NCBI GenBank assembly: GCA_000733355.1
Contig: JNVV01000007.1
Location: 184,624-248,623 of the forward strand
Length of the DNA: 64,000 nt
Source of the DNA: Falciphora oryzae
Taxonomy: Eukaryota; Ascomycota; Sordariomycetes; Magnaporthales; Magnaporthaceae
Direction of reading: 5' to 3'
Of the stretch, positions 1 to 9,737 are shown piece after piece. The notes beneath the pieces are model-generated. The model did no database searches. It saw nothing but the letters and a program-made list of their open reading frames with translations, and was not told the DNA's origin. The stretch's first letter is position 1, and each line of letters opens with the position of its first letter. The position numbers and the translations under genes were made by a program.

Positions 1-912
1 GCCCGAACGGCGCAGTATGTGGCCGTCAACGACGCGGAAAAAAACCTCGTGCTTGCCATGGCGGACATGGACATCCTCGCCAGCCACTCGTTCAAGACGT
101 ACTGGCACTCGGCGATTGCTGCATCCCGCCCCAACTGGCTGGTGGTCGACGCCAACTGGAGCGAGAATGACGTCCACAACATCTGGATTTTGGCTGGCCG
201 CGAACACGGGTGCAAGATCGCGTTCGAGACTGTCAGCACTTACAAGTCGGCCAAGCTCTTCCCACCACCACCCGCCAGGCCGACGAGCGGGCCGAAGGGG
301 CACTCGGAGCTGCTGCACCCGACGCCGCTCGTCGACCTGGCCACCCCCAACAGCTACGAGCTCTCGGCCATATACAACGCGGCCAAGGACAACGGCTACC
401 TCGAAAACCCAGAGTGGTTCAGCACCATCGACGCTCTAGGCATGACCGGGGCTCGGGACAGGTTCGTGAGGCTGGCATCGGCCGCCCTGACGGACGAGGG
501 AATCCCGCAAATGAACATCCAGCTGCTGCCGTACATCCCGACAATCCTCACCAAGCTCGGGCCCAAGGGCGTGCTGCTGACCATGCTGCTCGGGCCCGAC
601 GACCCGCGGCTGCGCTCGGCCGAGGCGCAGCCATACATCCTGGCCAAGGCCACAGGGCAGCACCCCCACGTCGGGGGCGTCTACATGCGGCTCTTCCCCG
701 CGGTCGAGGAGGTCAAGGATGTGGTTTCGGTGAACGGAGCTGGAGATACGTTCATGGGTGTGCTTGTTGCTGGTCTGGCACGGGGAGGCAAGGTGGAGGA
801 GCTTGTCGACGTTGCCCAGAGGGCGGCTGTGATGACACTCCGCAGCCACCAGGCCGTCAGCGAGGAGCTGGGAAGGCTGGAGATGGAAGTGGCGAGCGCA
901 GCTCAGCGATGA
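1..912 (+). CDS. Pseudouridine-metabolising protein, PfkB kinase part (5' partial)
   Basis: The reading frame is open from base 1 with no start in the window, so this is the 3' end of a longer gene; it stops with TGA at 910-912. About 300 residues are visible. They match the C-terminal PfkB/ribokinase-fold domain of fungal bifunctional proteins that pair a pseudouridine-5'-phosphate glycosidase (IndA-like) with a pseudouridine kinase. The PfkB signature near the end reads VNGAGDTFMGVL; the Asp of GAGD is the family's catalytic base, and the glycines form the anion hole. The family phosphorylates pseudouridine, and the glycosidase part then splits it to uracil and ribose phosphate. The glycosidase half is expected left of the window and is not seen. 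A stand-alone PfkB sugar kinase is the alternative. Confidence 0.8.
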   Translation, partial: ARTAQYVAVNDAEKNLVLAMADMDILASHSFKTYWHSAIAASRPNWLVVDANWSENDVHNIWILAGREHGCKIAFETVSTYKSAKLFPPPPARPTSGPKGHSELLHPTPLVDLATPNSYELSAIYNAAKDNGYLENPEWFSTIDALGMTGARDRFVRLASAALTDEGIPQMNIQLLPYIPTILTKLGPKGVLLTMLLGPDDPRLRSAEAQPYILAKATGQHPHVGGVYMRLFPAVEEVKDVVSVNGAGDTFMGVLVAGLARGGKVEELVDVAQRAAVMTLRSHQAVSEELGRLEMEVASAAQR

Positions 913-1228
913 GCATTTTCATTTGGCCAGTTGACGTGTCTTCAAAGTTGTCACAACATGTCGGCAGCAAAGTATTTGCGTCGTTTAGCATCACGTGGTT
1001 TCTGCTGTGAATTGTTCGGGGCGGGCGGAGTGGTGGAGTGGACCCACAGAGATCGGTGTTATCGATAAGCCTCCTGCTGCACGCCAAAGAAAAAAATTTG
1101 GAAGAACCTCAACTGCCAAGTCGCGAGTTTGGTGGCACTTTGCAAACGCTCAGAGGTGTCGTCGCAACCAGGTCCGCAAACGCACCAAGGATAGCATTGC
1201 TGAGATTCTTTTCTGGGCCTCAAACAGC
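913..1228. other. Intergenic: terminator of gene 1 and leader of UTP18
   Basis: 316 bases between two genes on the same strand. The UTP18 frame stays open upstream of its ATG to about 995 but has no ATG in that stretch, so I treat this as leader. No conserved element was recognised. Confidence 0.5.
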
Positions 1229-3040
1229 ATGGCACCAAACCCCAGGAAAGAGTTTGAGGCGTCGGACAAGGAGACTTTCTCGGACGACGACTTCGCCGGG
1301 TTCGGCGACGACGATGCCCTGCCAGCGGCTTCAGAAGTCAAGCTCCAGGTCTACGACAAGGATTCGGACGAGGAAGAGCTCGAACGACTGGTTCTCGGCG
1401 ATAGGGACACTTTCAGGAGCAAGCTCTTCGACAATGACGACCTGTCCACAACCAAGGACCTGACGCTGGCCGACGCCCCCCCTGCGCCAGCCAGCGGCGC
1501 CGCGCACGTTGCCGACTCGGCTCTGTTTTTCTTTGCCACCGACAAGGAGCCGGTCCCTGACGGGCAGCTGGTGAGACCCTCGTCGAAAACGCTCGAAGAC
1601 CCCACCGCGCGGGGCGGCGCGGCCGCCTGGGAAGACAGCGACGACGAGAAGCTCTCCGTGTCCCTCGCGGGCGCTACGAGGCTGCGGAAATTACGTCTGA
1701 CAGAAGGGGAGGACGTGGTGAGCGGGGCTGAGTACGCCAGGCGGTTGCGCCAGCAATATCTGCGTCTGAACCCAGAACCGTCTTGGGTCAAGGACGCGAC
1801 CGGGCGGGAGCCGAAGCGGCGGAGAAGGTCGTCGGCGTCATCCGGGTCCGATAGCGGGAGTGAGGACGAAGACGAGGACATCGACCCGTCTGCCATGCCA
1901 CTCGAGGAGTTCCTGCGCGATGCTAGCGCCCTCGTGGAAAGCGCGGGGCCGAGGAAGAGGAGGAAACTACGGCCAGAGACCATCAACATCCAGAAGACAC
2001 GCGACATCCCAGATGTTCACAAGGGCCCCGTTGAGTCCCTGTCCTTCCACCCCCAGCACCCTGTGCTTCTCTCATCGAGCGCGTCCTCGATGCTGCACCT
2101 TCACCATATATCGCCGGCCGCGTACCCGACACCAAACCCGCTCCTCACCTCGGTGCAGGTGCAGAACACGCCAATCAGGAGGGCCGAGTTCCTGTACCCA
2201 TCCGGCGACAGGATATTGTTTGCGGGCCGGCGGCGCTTCTTCCATGCGTGGGACCTATCGTCGGGGCAGGTGACCAAGGTCAGCCGGATACATGGGCACA
2301 GACTCGAGCAGAGGACGGTGGAGCGCTTCCGACTCAGCCCCTGCGGCCGGTACATGGCCATGATCGCGACGGACCGCAAGGGCGGTGGCATGATCAACGT
2401 GATGCGCGTGGGGACGATGCAGTGGATATCCCAGGCGAGGCTGGATGGACGTGGAGGCATTGCCGACTTTTACTGGTGGAGGACGGGCGATGGCATCACG
2501 ATCCTAGGCAGGGACGGACAGGTTGGAGAGTGGAACCTGGAGGCGAAAAGGTTCGTCGGCGTCTGGAGGGATTCGGGCTCGACGGGCGGGACAGTTCTTG
2601 CCATGGGTGGGCGCGACGGGCCCTCGGAGCTAGGCGACGACCGATGGGTCGCCGTCGGCTCCAACAGCGGCATCCTCCAAGTCTACGACAGACATGACCT
2701 CGTCGTCGACAGCAAGGGTGTCAGTGGCGGCGACGATGACACGGATGCGGCGTCGGTTGTTAGGGCACACCCGGAGCCAACGCGGGTGTTCGAGTCGCTT
2801 ACAACGCCCATCACAGTGGCCACTTTCTCGCCCGACTGCCAGCTGCTGGGGTTCGGGAGCATACACAAAAAAGACGCCTTTAGGCTGGCACACATGCCCA
2901 GCTGCACGCTGTACCGCAATTGGCCGACGGCGGATACGCCGTTTGGCAAGATCACAGCCGCTGCGTTTGGGCGGCAGAGCGATCTGCTGGCAGTGGCCAA
3001 CGAGCGAGGCAAGATTCGACTATGGGAGATCAGGAGCTGA
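1229..3040 (+). CDS. UTP18: U3 snoRNA-associated protein Utp18 (WD40)
   Basis: Single-exon gene of 603 residues. The first ATG in the open frame is at 1229 and gives the start MAPNPRKEF. The first ~300 residues are acidic and charged, with blocks such as FSDDDFAGFGDDD and a basic KRRRRSS patch. The second half carries WD40 repeats, visible in segments such as HKGPVESLSFHPQHP and, at the C-terminus, LLAVANERGKIRLWEI. This is the usual layout and length of Utp18, a component of the small-subunit processome (UtpB complex), which acts in the nucleolus in early cleavage of pre-rRNA and, in yeast, recruits the exosome cofactor Mtr4. The frame and the conserved C-terminus make the call firm; the N-terminal start is less certain. 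Confidence 0.9.
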   Translation: MAPNPRKEFEASDKETFSDDDFAGFGDDDALPAASEVKLQVYDKDSDEEELERLVLGDRDTFRSKLFDNDDLSTTKDLTLADAPPAPASGAAHVADSALFFFATDKEPVPDGQLVRPSSKTLEDPTARGGAAAWEDSDDEKLSVSLAGATRLRKLRLTEGEDVVSGAEYARRLRQQYLRLNPEPSWVKDATGREPKRRRRSSASSGSDSGSEDEDEDIDPSAMPLEEFLRDASALVESAGPRKRRKLRPETINIQKTRDIPDVHKGPVESLSFHPQHPVLLSSSASSMLHLHHISPAAYPTPNPLLTSVQVQNTPIRRAEFLYPSGDRILFAGRRRFFHAWDLSSGQVTKVSRIHGHRLEQRTVERFRLSPCGRYMAMIATDRKGGGMINVMRVGTMQWISQARLDGRGGIADFYWWRTGDGITILGRDGQVGEWNLEAKRFVGVWRDSGSTGGTVLAMGGRDGPSELGDDRWVAVGSNSGILQVYDRHDLVVDSKGVSGGDDDTDAASVVRAHPEPTRVFESLTTPITVATFSPDCQLLGFGSIHKKDAFRLAHMPSCTLYRNWPTADTPFGKITAAAFGRQSDLLAVANERGKIRLWEIRS

Positions 3041-5252
3041 TAGGGTGCCTACCACCCTAGACGCTGCTTAGAGCCTAATCATGGGATAGCTATTTTCGTT
3101 GCCGCTTACCTGCCGGCAAGCCAAGGAACCCAGGAATACACCACTTGACAATGGGCAGGACTCGTGTTGATGATGCTCACTGGCACACGCAGTCATGCAG
3201 CCGCGTGTTTGGCGAGGTTTTACCGCAAAGACGCAGCGAATGCCAGGCACCAACAAGGCTGTGGCTGTCGCCTCGCCTGGTCACGTTGCCAGCATGCTGT
3301 GTTGTCTTGCAGCTTGGGTAGGTTAGACGAGGTAGCCTGGCATTCTGACTGTCCAGCAAGGCCATGTAAGCTGGGCTTGGTCTCTGCTGCCCAAGCTCTG
3401 TCACACCGGAAATCCATCCGCAGAGAAAGTCGACATTCCCGGTAAGCGAGGGTAATCCCGAACAACTGGCCCGCACGAGAGGAAAACAATGAGCCAACAG
3501 TCGACCCGAGGCGGACGCCCCAACGGGGAACCGGGTTCGTGCCCGGACGACTGCTTCCAGAAGGATCAATTCCAATTGCGGCAGTCGAGAGCCACGAGCG
3601 CGGAACCCCCGGCGCTGCGATCTGTGCTGTCGCGATGCTGCGTCAGGCATCAAGTGGCGACCCACTCGCACTCCGAATCGCAGCTGGGTGGAGTGGAGAC
3701 GGGCAGGGGGGCTAGTGATGTGGCTCCTTCGTAGCGGCGGCAAGTCAAGCTGGCAGCTCGAGCTAGGGGCTGGGGAGGTTCCCTTTTGGCAAAGCTCAGC
3801 GGAGCCACAGCGCGTTGCGACAGCTGCCATTGAGCCAATTCGGGGCGTCAATGAAAAACTCAATGGGCCCTGGGGCTAGGTTGATGCGCCCGAGCCAAAC
3901 CCGGAACGGCTGTCCGCGTGCCCTCGTTTCGTTGGCCGGGACGACGAAAGCCCGACGGCGACGCCAGCCGCTGCGGCTTGCTGCGCCAGATCGACCGGCC
4001 AGGTGCGCGCTTTTCCCTGCCATTGGCGTCTTTCGAGCGTCATGCCATTGAGCTGTAATCTGAGCGGTTGTTGTGAGAGTCTTCGGGAGGAGCGTGGTGT
4101 CGTCTGATTGCTTACCTCGAGGTCGTCTCTCGGCCACCTCCAGCGAATCAGGAATGCGCGGGTTCTCCGCTTTTTGTGCCTGCTTCGTTGTTGCTTTGCT
4201 CTGGTTTCTTTTTTTTTCTTTTTTTTCGCGCTTGATTTTTTTTCTCTGTCGACCCTCCCTCTCGCATTCTTGCCCTCCACTTTTCTTTCGCTGCTGTGCT
4301 GGCGATGTCTCCCTCCACACCCTCGAAATCAGACACAACCCATGGCAGCCGGACAAGCCCATTCGCCGTGTTGTCGGCGCATACCTGCCTGCTTGGGTAC
4401 CGAGACACGGCTGGCAGCATGTACCTCCAGCCCACCTAGACGAGAGGCATTTGCTGCGACTGCATGTATATCATCACTGGCGCATACCCCGTGCATAGGT
4501 GGGTGGGTAGAGGTAAGGCAGGGCTGGTCGTGGCCGTCGATGGAATGGTTGGTCGACAGGCGCAGACGCACCACGCTTGCCCAAGAAGAGAAGCTTTTTG
4601 CGCTCCTCACACCGAAGTCGGTCGATGGATCTCCCCTCTCGTCTCCTCGCCTGCCCGCGCTGCCCTGCTTTTCCCGCTGCATGCATGCGTGCCTCGCTCT
4701 TCCGAGGTGGAGAGAGAACCTATGTACTCCAGGAAGAAAGCTCTTCGTTGGCCTTCGCTAGGTCCAGTCCTGGGAGCCCTCCCTATTCGGGCTCACTTTC
4801 TTCAAAACCGTCGCGGGCTGCCCATCCCTGCGTTCCCGTTTACGAACAAACTCGAGACGCGTCTCGCTCTGTACGGATAGTGTGTGCCCTTTTCGTCTTT
4901 GAAGCGCGCGAGTATAATATCGGTGGCTGGCTGGAGTACAGTTTGGCGCCCATCTCGCACCCCCCGACCTCCCATTTCACCCGCAGCAGACCCCCCTGGA
5001 CCTGCTTAAGCGGCACTGTGGACCCCCAGCGACGGCTTCACCTCAGTGGTCCTGCAATCCTCGACCCCCCGGCCCAGCCCACCGGGCCCACACATGTGCC
5101 TCAGCATGGCCTGGGATGCTTCTTTTAAGCTGCGGTCCTCGTCAAGACCAGCAGATTCTGCATCCCCTCTTTCGAGGTCTCGTCGCAGAGACGCGACCGC
5201 TACTACAACCGCGCAACGTCTACCTCGAGTGCTGTCCCATGAGCCTCTCAGC
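3041..5252. other. Long intergenic region / leader of the 5253 gene
   Basis: 2.2 kb without a convincing gene. Open frames here on both strands overlap each other and look compositional. A strongly CT-rich stretch at about 4195-4300 and a second C-rich stretch at 4940-5090 resemble the pyrimidine-rich promoters and leaders common upstream of fungal genes. Two ATGs in frame with the next gene lie at 5094 and 5106. Confidence 0.5.
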
Positions 5253-8200
5253 ATGGCTCCGGCCGCCATCCCGACGACTACACCGGCCCTGTCCCCGATC
5301 CTAGAGGAGGTTGCCCGCGGCCCTGCGGCCCCTCCCCTGGCGGTCAGGGTGCAGGTGCGCTTCGCCGACCCCTTGGTCCGCGAGACCAACCACCCGTACA
5401 CCAGAGACTACGCCAGCTCCGACGCCCTCCGTCCGACCAAGCGCCTCTGCAAAGGCCTCGTTCGCCGCATTGAGCACTGCAGCGAGGAGCTCATCACCCG
5501 CCGCGATCCCACGGCGCTCCTGCACAGGCTTCCCGGCCAGGCCCCGAGAGAGCTGCGCTACGAGCTGGTCTTTACTATCCTACAACCCGACGAGGTCTTT
5601 GCCCAGCGCACATTCCAATCCTACCAGCGCGAGCCTCTGTCCCAAGAATCCGCCAGCGAGGTCTTGCTCGCGACCCATCGCATGATTGGCCTCTTCCTGA
5701 GGCAACACGATAAGGGCTTCCGGTGGACCAACGAGCCCGTTGGTGACCACCGCTACATCAACCGTGTTATCTCGTCCTCGCTGTTGAGCATCGGCGAGCC
5801 CCTGCCACTTGGATGCGTGCCTCCGTCCCACTTCCTCGAGGCCTCTCAGACCTTCCAGTTCTCACCCGGCTACAGCATAGAGTTCTCCTTCAAGAGCTCT
5901 AGCCAATTGCGGAAGCAGAGCGAGTGGTCGCGGACCCTGTCGGTCAAGAGCAGACAGGACGCGCCCCTGAACCTGTCACTGAGCGAAAACCTGCTCTGGG
6001 CTGCTTCCGAGGTCGTCAACACGGCCCTGGGAGCTAAGAAGCGGGAGCTGGACTATGAGCACAACTCTTGCGAATGGCTCGAGGGCCCTGTCCAGTGCAA
6101 ACACTTCGAGGAGAACGCACTCGAGATCGAGATCAGGCTCGAGAACAGCCTGGGGCCAGTCTACGAGCACCTCAACCGCCGCATCCGCACCAAGCTAGCC
6201 ATGTTCCGCGATGCTGAAGGCGAGGACTGCTACTACTTCCTGCGTGATGTGCAGGCTGGGCTTGTACGGCTGCGCAACAAGGCCGACGAACAGATCTCGC
6301 AGACAAACGACTTCGAGCTGCGGGTGCTGGAGCTCAGGGGTCCCGGATGGAGGGTCGAGCGCCCGGCACAGTTCACCCTGGACAGCGCTGTGACCTACTC
6401 CCAGCGCAGCATCGAGGCGATCCTCGAGCGCGTGCAGACCGGCATCGCCGATGTGCTGCGGGGCGACGACGCCGCCGTCCACCTCACTGCGTACAAACGC
6501 GGCCACCTGATCCTTGACAAGGCCCTCGTCGCCCGTGACGATGGCCGGAGGCCCAAGACGCCCATCTTCCCACGGGATATCGAGGCTGAGAAGAAGGCCT
6601 TGGTATCTCGTCTGGAAAGCCGGATACAACAGGATCTGGACAGGATCCTCAAGGATACTTGCTCGCTCGACGACCTCTCCGACGACGACTCGGAAGGAGA
6701 GTCAAGTATCAAGGCGCAAATAGAGCTGATGCAGCCTATCGAGATTGCGGCAACCCCAGTGGCGCACACTCCGGTCAAGAAGGCTCCGGTTCAATCCACA
6801 ACCCCAACAACGACTCCACCTAAACGCGCCGTCGCCGAAGCCGACAAGCCGGGCGAGCTCCCAGCAGTGGAGGCTCTGCGCCCAATGACTCCTGTTGCTC
6901 AAACGCCGCGCAGCCCTGGCGCACAACTCGGAGAGCCCTTCACTCCCGTTTCTGCCAAGTCTTTGTCGCGGGTCTTCCCCTTGGTGCCCGCAAAGTATAC
7001 TCTCGGCAACTCGCGGGCCAGCAGCGACATGACGCTCACTGGTAGCATCGACGAGATCACGCTGCCCTTGGAAGCTGAGGACGAGGAGGCTCTACAAAAG
7101 CAGCCCCCCGTCGCTGAACCAGAGCTGTTGCCAGAACTCGACTCGTCGGCAACTGACCCGGCGGCCACAGCTGCCACTACTGTGGAGCCGGCAGTTGCCC
7201 AAGTCGCGCAACAGTCCGAGTCCGACGGTGACTCGAAGCCCTCGCAAGCCGAATCGCCGGAGCCGGTAGAGCTCGATGAGAATACTGCCAAGGGATCCAT
7301 CTTCTCCAGCGAGCCTCCCGATTCCGTGGTCGGAGATGGAGAGGCGGAACTCATGTCGCCTCAGAGCACTCGTCCTAGCACCGCCGAGGGCGACGCCCCC
7401 GCCGAGGGACTCCCCAAGCCCCCCATAACTCCCGAGCCAGAGGAGCAACAGGCCAAAGAAGAGTCGGGAGCTACCGATCTTATTCTGCATAATACTCACA
7501 GGCCCATGTACTCGTCCTTTATGAGTTACGACGAGTCGGTGCCCTCGACCCCAGGACTAAGCCAAGGAGACGAGGCATCTCCGAGGCACAGCCTCCTCAT
7601 CACGCCGACATCCCTAAGGGCGTTGTCTGGAGCTGTCCGCCCCATCATCGTCGGCGATATAGACAAGGACGATGCGGGTGCCGCATACGGCAACTCTGAC
7701 GATGAGCCCATGGAGGAGTCACCGACGGCAGACAGGCTGGTCATGACCAAACGCAACCTTCAGGCAGAGCTCGCTGCTGCCGGGTCTGCCCTTAGTGATG
7801 AACACGGCTTCTCTCAGAGCAAGGCTACTTTTGACTTTGAGGATATGGATGGCGAGAGCAGCATTGCCGCGTCTGGAATCCTGCCGCAGATCGACGAGGT
7901 GCCGACCGAGGAAGAGGAGGAGGAGGAAGACTGTGACGAATCATCGTCGATCACCTCCGAGGAGCCGAAACAGAGCGCCAATGCCACCGCTGAGACGAAA
8001 GCACCCGAACTGGCGGCCCGGGATGCGGAGCCCACACCCGCCGTAGAGGCAAAGGACGTCGCCTGCCCGGCCACACCGATACATGCCACACCGGCGTCCG
8101 TATCTGATATCAAAACATCAGATATCCCGGCTGAGGAGAGCGCCGAAGCCGCACCTGTCGTGGAGGCACAAGAGACAGCACAGCCAGCCACGCCCGTCTC

Positions 8201-9113
8201 GGCCGCGCCGGCCGCGGATGAGCCTACTCATAGTGCCGATAATGAAAAGGACGCCGATGACACAGCCTCAGTGTCGTCCCAGGACTCGGCAAGCACGAAC
8301 CTCGGAGGGGCAGAGGTGCGGCCAGCCACGCCCGTCTCGGAGGCCCTGGGCAGCCCAATCACTCCCCGGGCGACGACAGCGCAGGAGAAAAACGCCATGG
8401 CACCACCTAGCCCGGTCCTCGCACCTGTGGGGCGCACCGGCTCCGAGTCCTGGGAGGACTGCGACAGCCTGCGCGGTCGGGACTCGGTCGACACGTTCCG
8501 GCCCGAGAACGGCGACGAAGATGTGGCCGAGCCGCCGACGACCCCGCCACCGCGCCGCAAGTCCTTCTCGACCGCCAGCTACCTGGGTCTCCACCAGGAG
8601 AGCAGAGGGCTCGGTTTTGGCCTGCGGGACGCATTGGTGACCCCGCATCACTGGCCCGGCGATGGCGAGAACGATGCTGACGCCGACTCGTCGGCCCCCG
8701 GCTGGCTGACGACCGCCGCCGCTGTGGCTGATGCGACCACCGCCATTGTAGCGCCAGCCACTCCGCGCGCCCCGACCACCCCGCGCGCCCCGCTTAGCAC
8801 TCGCTCCTCCTCCAAGGGGCTCAAGGTATTGCGGCCACACATCGTGCACAGGCGCACCACCAGCGCGGTCAACGGCTCGGCTGGCAAGTCTTCGCTGGTC
8901 AAGAGGCTACCCAAGGGGGCCAGGCGGCGGACCAAGTCGTCATCGGCGACGGCGGTGCTCGAGGGCCGCAAGCAGCACTCTGATCAAGACGACTCGTCGA
9001 CCGACCAGGACGACGACGGGTACGAAACCGACGACGGCAAGGTCATGCTGCCGCGCTTCATGATGCTATTTGCCAGCATGGCCGTTGCCTCGCAGGTGCT
9101 GCAACACAAGTAG
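5253..9113 (+). CDS. Large conserved fungal protein with Thr-Pro-rich disordered region
   Basis: Intronless frame of 1286 residues from ATG 5253 to TAG at 9111-9113. The first ~450 residues look folded, with a conserved opening (RVQVRFADPLV, RPTKRLCKGLVRRIEHC) that I recall from a family of Pezizomycotina proteins of unknown function, sometimes labelled 'pt repeat family'. The middle ~750 residues are low complexity: many PATP/TPV-type motifs, Ser/Glu runs, and an acidic block (EEEEEEEDCDE). The end is basic (KGARRRTKSS) and then a short hydrophobic tail (LPRFMMLFASMAVASQ). The frame is also open upstream with ATGs at 5094 and 5106, which would add 53 or 49 residues. I choose 5253 because similarity seems to begin there. 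The function is unknown; the hydrophobic tail might touch membranes, but this is inference. Confidence 0.75.
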   Translation: MAPAAIPTTTPALSPILEEVARGPAAPPLAVRVQVRFADPLVRETNHPYTRDYASSDALRPTKRLCKGLVRRIEHCSEELITRRDPTALLHRLPGQAPRELRYELVFTILQPDEVFAQRTFQSYQREPLSQESASEVLLATHRMIGLFLRQHDKGFRWTNEPVGDHRYINRVISSSLLSIGEPLPLGCVPPSHFLEASQTFQFSPGYSIEFSFKSSSQLRKQSEWSRTLSVKSRQDAPLNLSLSENLLWAASEVVNTALGAKKRELDYEHNSCEWLEGPVQCKHFEENALEIEIRLENSLGPVYEHLNRRIRTKLAMFRDAEGEDCYYFLRDVQAGLVRLRNKADEQISQTNDFELRVLELRGPGWRVERPAQFTLDSAVTYSQRSIEAILERVQTGIADVLRGDDAAVHLTAYKRGHLILDKALVARDDGRRPKTPIFPRDIEAEKKALVSRLESRIQQDLDRILKDTCSLDDLSDDDSEGESSIKAQIELMQPIEIAATPVAHTPVKKAPVQSTTPTTTPPKRAVAEADKPGELPAVEALRPMTPVAQTPRSPGAQLGEPFTPVSAKSLSRVFPLVPAKYTLGNSRASSDMTLTGSIDEITLPLEAEDEEALQKQPPVAEPELLPELDSSATDPAATAATTVEPAVAQVAQQSESDGDSKPSQAESPEPVELDENTAKGSIFSSEPPDSVVGDGEAELMSPQSTRPSTAEGDAPAEGLPKPPITPEPEEQQAKEESGATDLILHNTHRPMYSSFMSYDESVPSTPGLSQGDEASPRHSLLITPTSLRALSGAVRPIIVGDIDKDDAGAAYGNSDDEPMEESPTADRLVMTKRNLQAELAAAGSALSDEHGFSQSKATFDFEDMDGESSIAASGILPQIDEVPTEEEEEEEDCDESSSITSEEPKQSANATAETKAPELAARDAEPTPAVEAKDVACPATPIHATPASVSDIKTSDIPAEESAEAAPVVEAQETAQPATPVSAAPAADEPTHSADNEKDADDTASVSSQDSASTNLGGAEVRPATPVSEALGSPITPRATTAQEKNAMAPPSPVLAPVGRTGSESWEDCDSLRGRDSVDTFRPENGDEDVAEPPTTPPPRRKSFSTASYLGLHQESRGLGFGLRDALVTPHHWPGDGENDADADSSAPGWLTTAAAVADATTAIVAPATPRAPTTPRAPLSTRSSSKGLKVLRPHIVHRRTTSAVNGSAGKSSLVKRLPKGARRRTKSSSATAVLEGRKQHSDQDDSSTDQDDDGYETDDGKVMLPRFMMLFASMAVASQVLQHK

Positions 9114-9737
9114 TAACAAGCTAGGCTCGCCTGCTTTGTTCTACCGCACCCCATTTTTTTTTTTTTTTTTTCCTTTCCTGTCTAGCAGCAATTCACTCAT
9201 GACCAGCAACACACGCGCACCAGAAAAGAAGAAACCCCAACAAAAAAAAAAAAAAAACGAAGACGGACAGCACAGAGTGCTCTCTGCATGGGGGAGTTCT
9301 GCTTTGTTTCGACACATTGGATACTCTACTCTTACGAAACGACTGCATTCGGTTATAAATCTAAATCATGGAGAAGGAAATGAGATACGACGAAACCGAG
9401 GGTACACCGCTGGTCAAATGGACGACGACGGAGACGCAAATCACGATCATGAATGGGGGGATGGAGGCGAGTTTGAATTCTTGAACAATCGCTTGGTTTT
9501 GGCGATGGAAGATCGGGTCTTGGGAAAGCAATTTGGATCTGAGTGTATATATTCCTACCTGTTTCTACAACATTCCTGCCTCGGCCTCAGCGGCAACAAT
9601 CGAGGCAGGCATTTCACGAGCTGCAAAGCATTACGATTAGATTGCTTTTTTTTTTTTTTTTTTCGCCAACCAAACAAGCAGACTGCATCATGGCGCACAA
9701 CCGGCTTTTATTCTTGTGACAATGGAAACTAAAGTGA
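9114..9737. other. Convergent 3' region with two poly-T tracts
   Basis: 624 bases between the ends of the 5253 gene (+) and SEC20 (-). It holds an 18-nt T run at 9154-9171, an A run at about 9242-9257 and an 18-nt T run at 9646-9663. These probably lie in the two 3' UTRs. No gene is seen. Confidence 0.6.

Noticed and set aside
210..1010. 266-codon plus-strand frame overlapping the PfkB kinase
   Set aside because: It is a shadow frame of the GC-rich coding sequence; the frame-1 product carries the conserved kinase signature.
3177..3863. 228-codon minus-strand frame upstream of the 5253 gene
   Set aside because: No family resemblance and no supporting splice or start context. The composition matches surrounding noncoding sequence.
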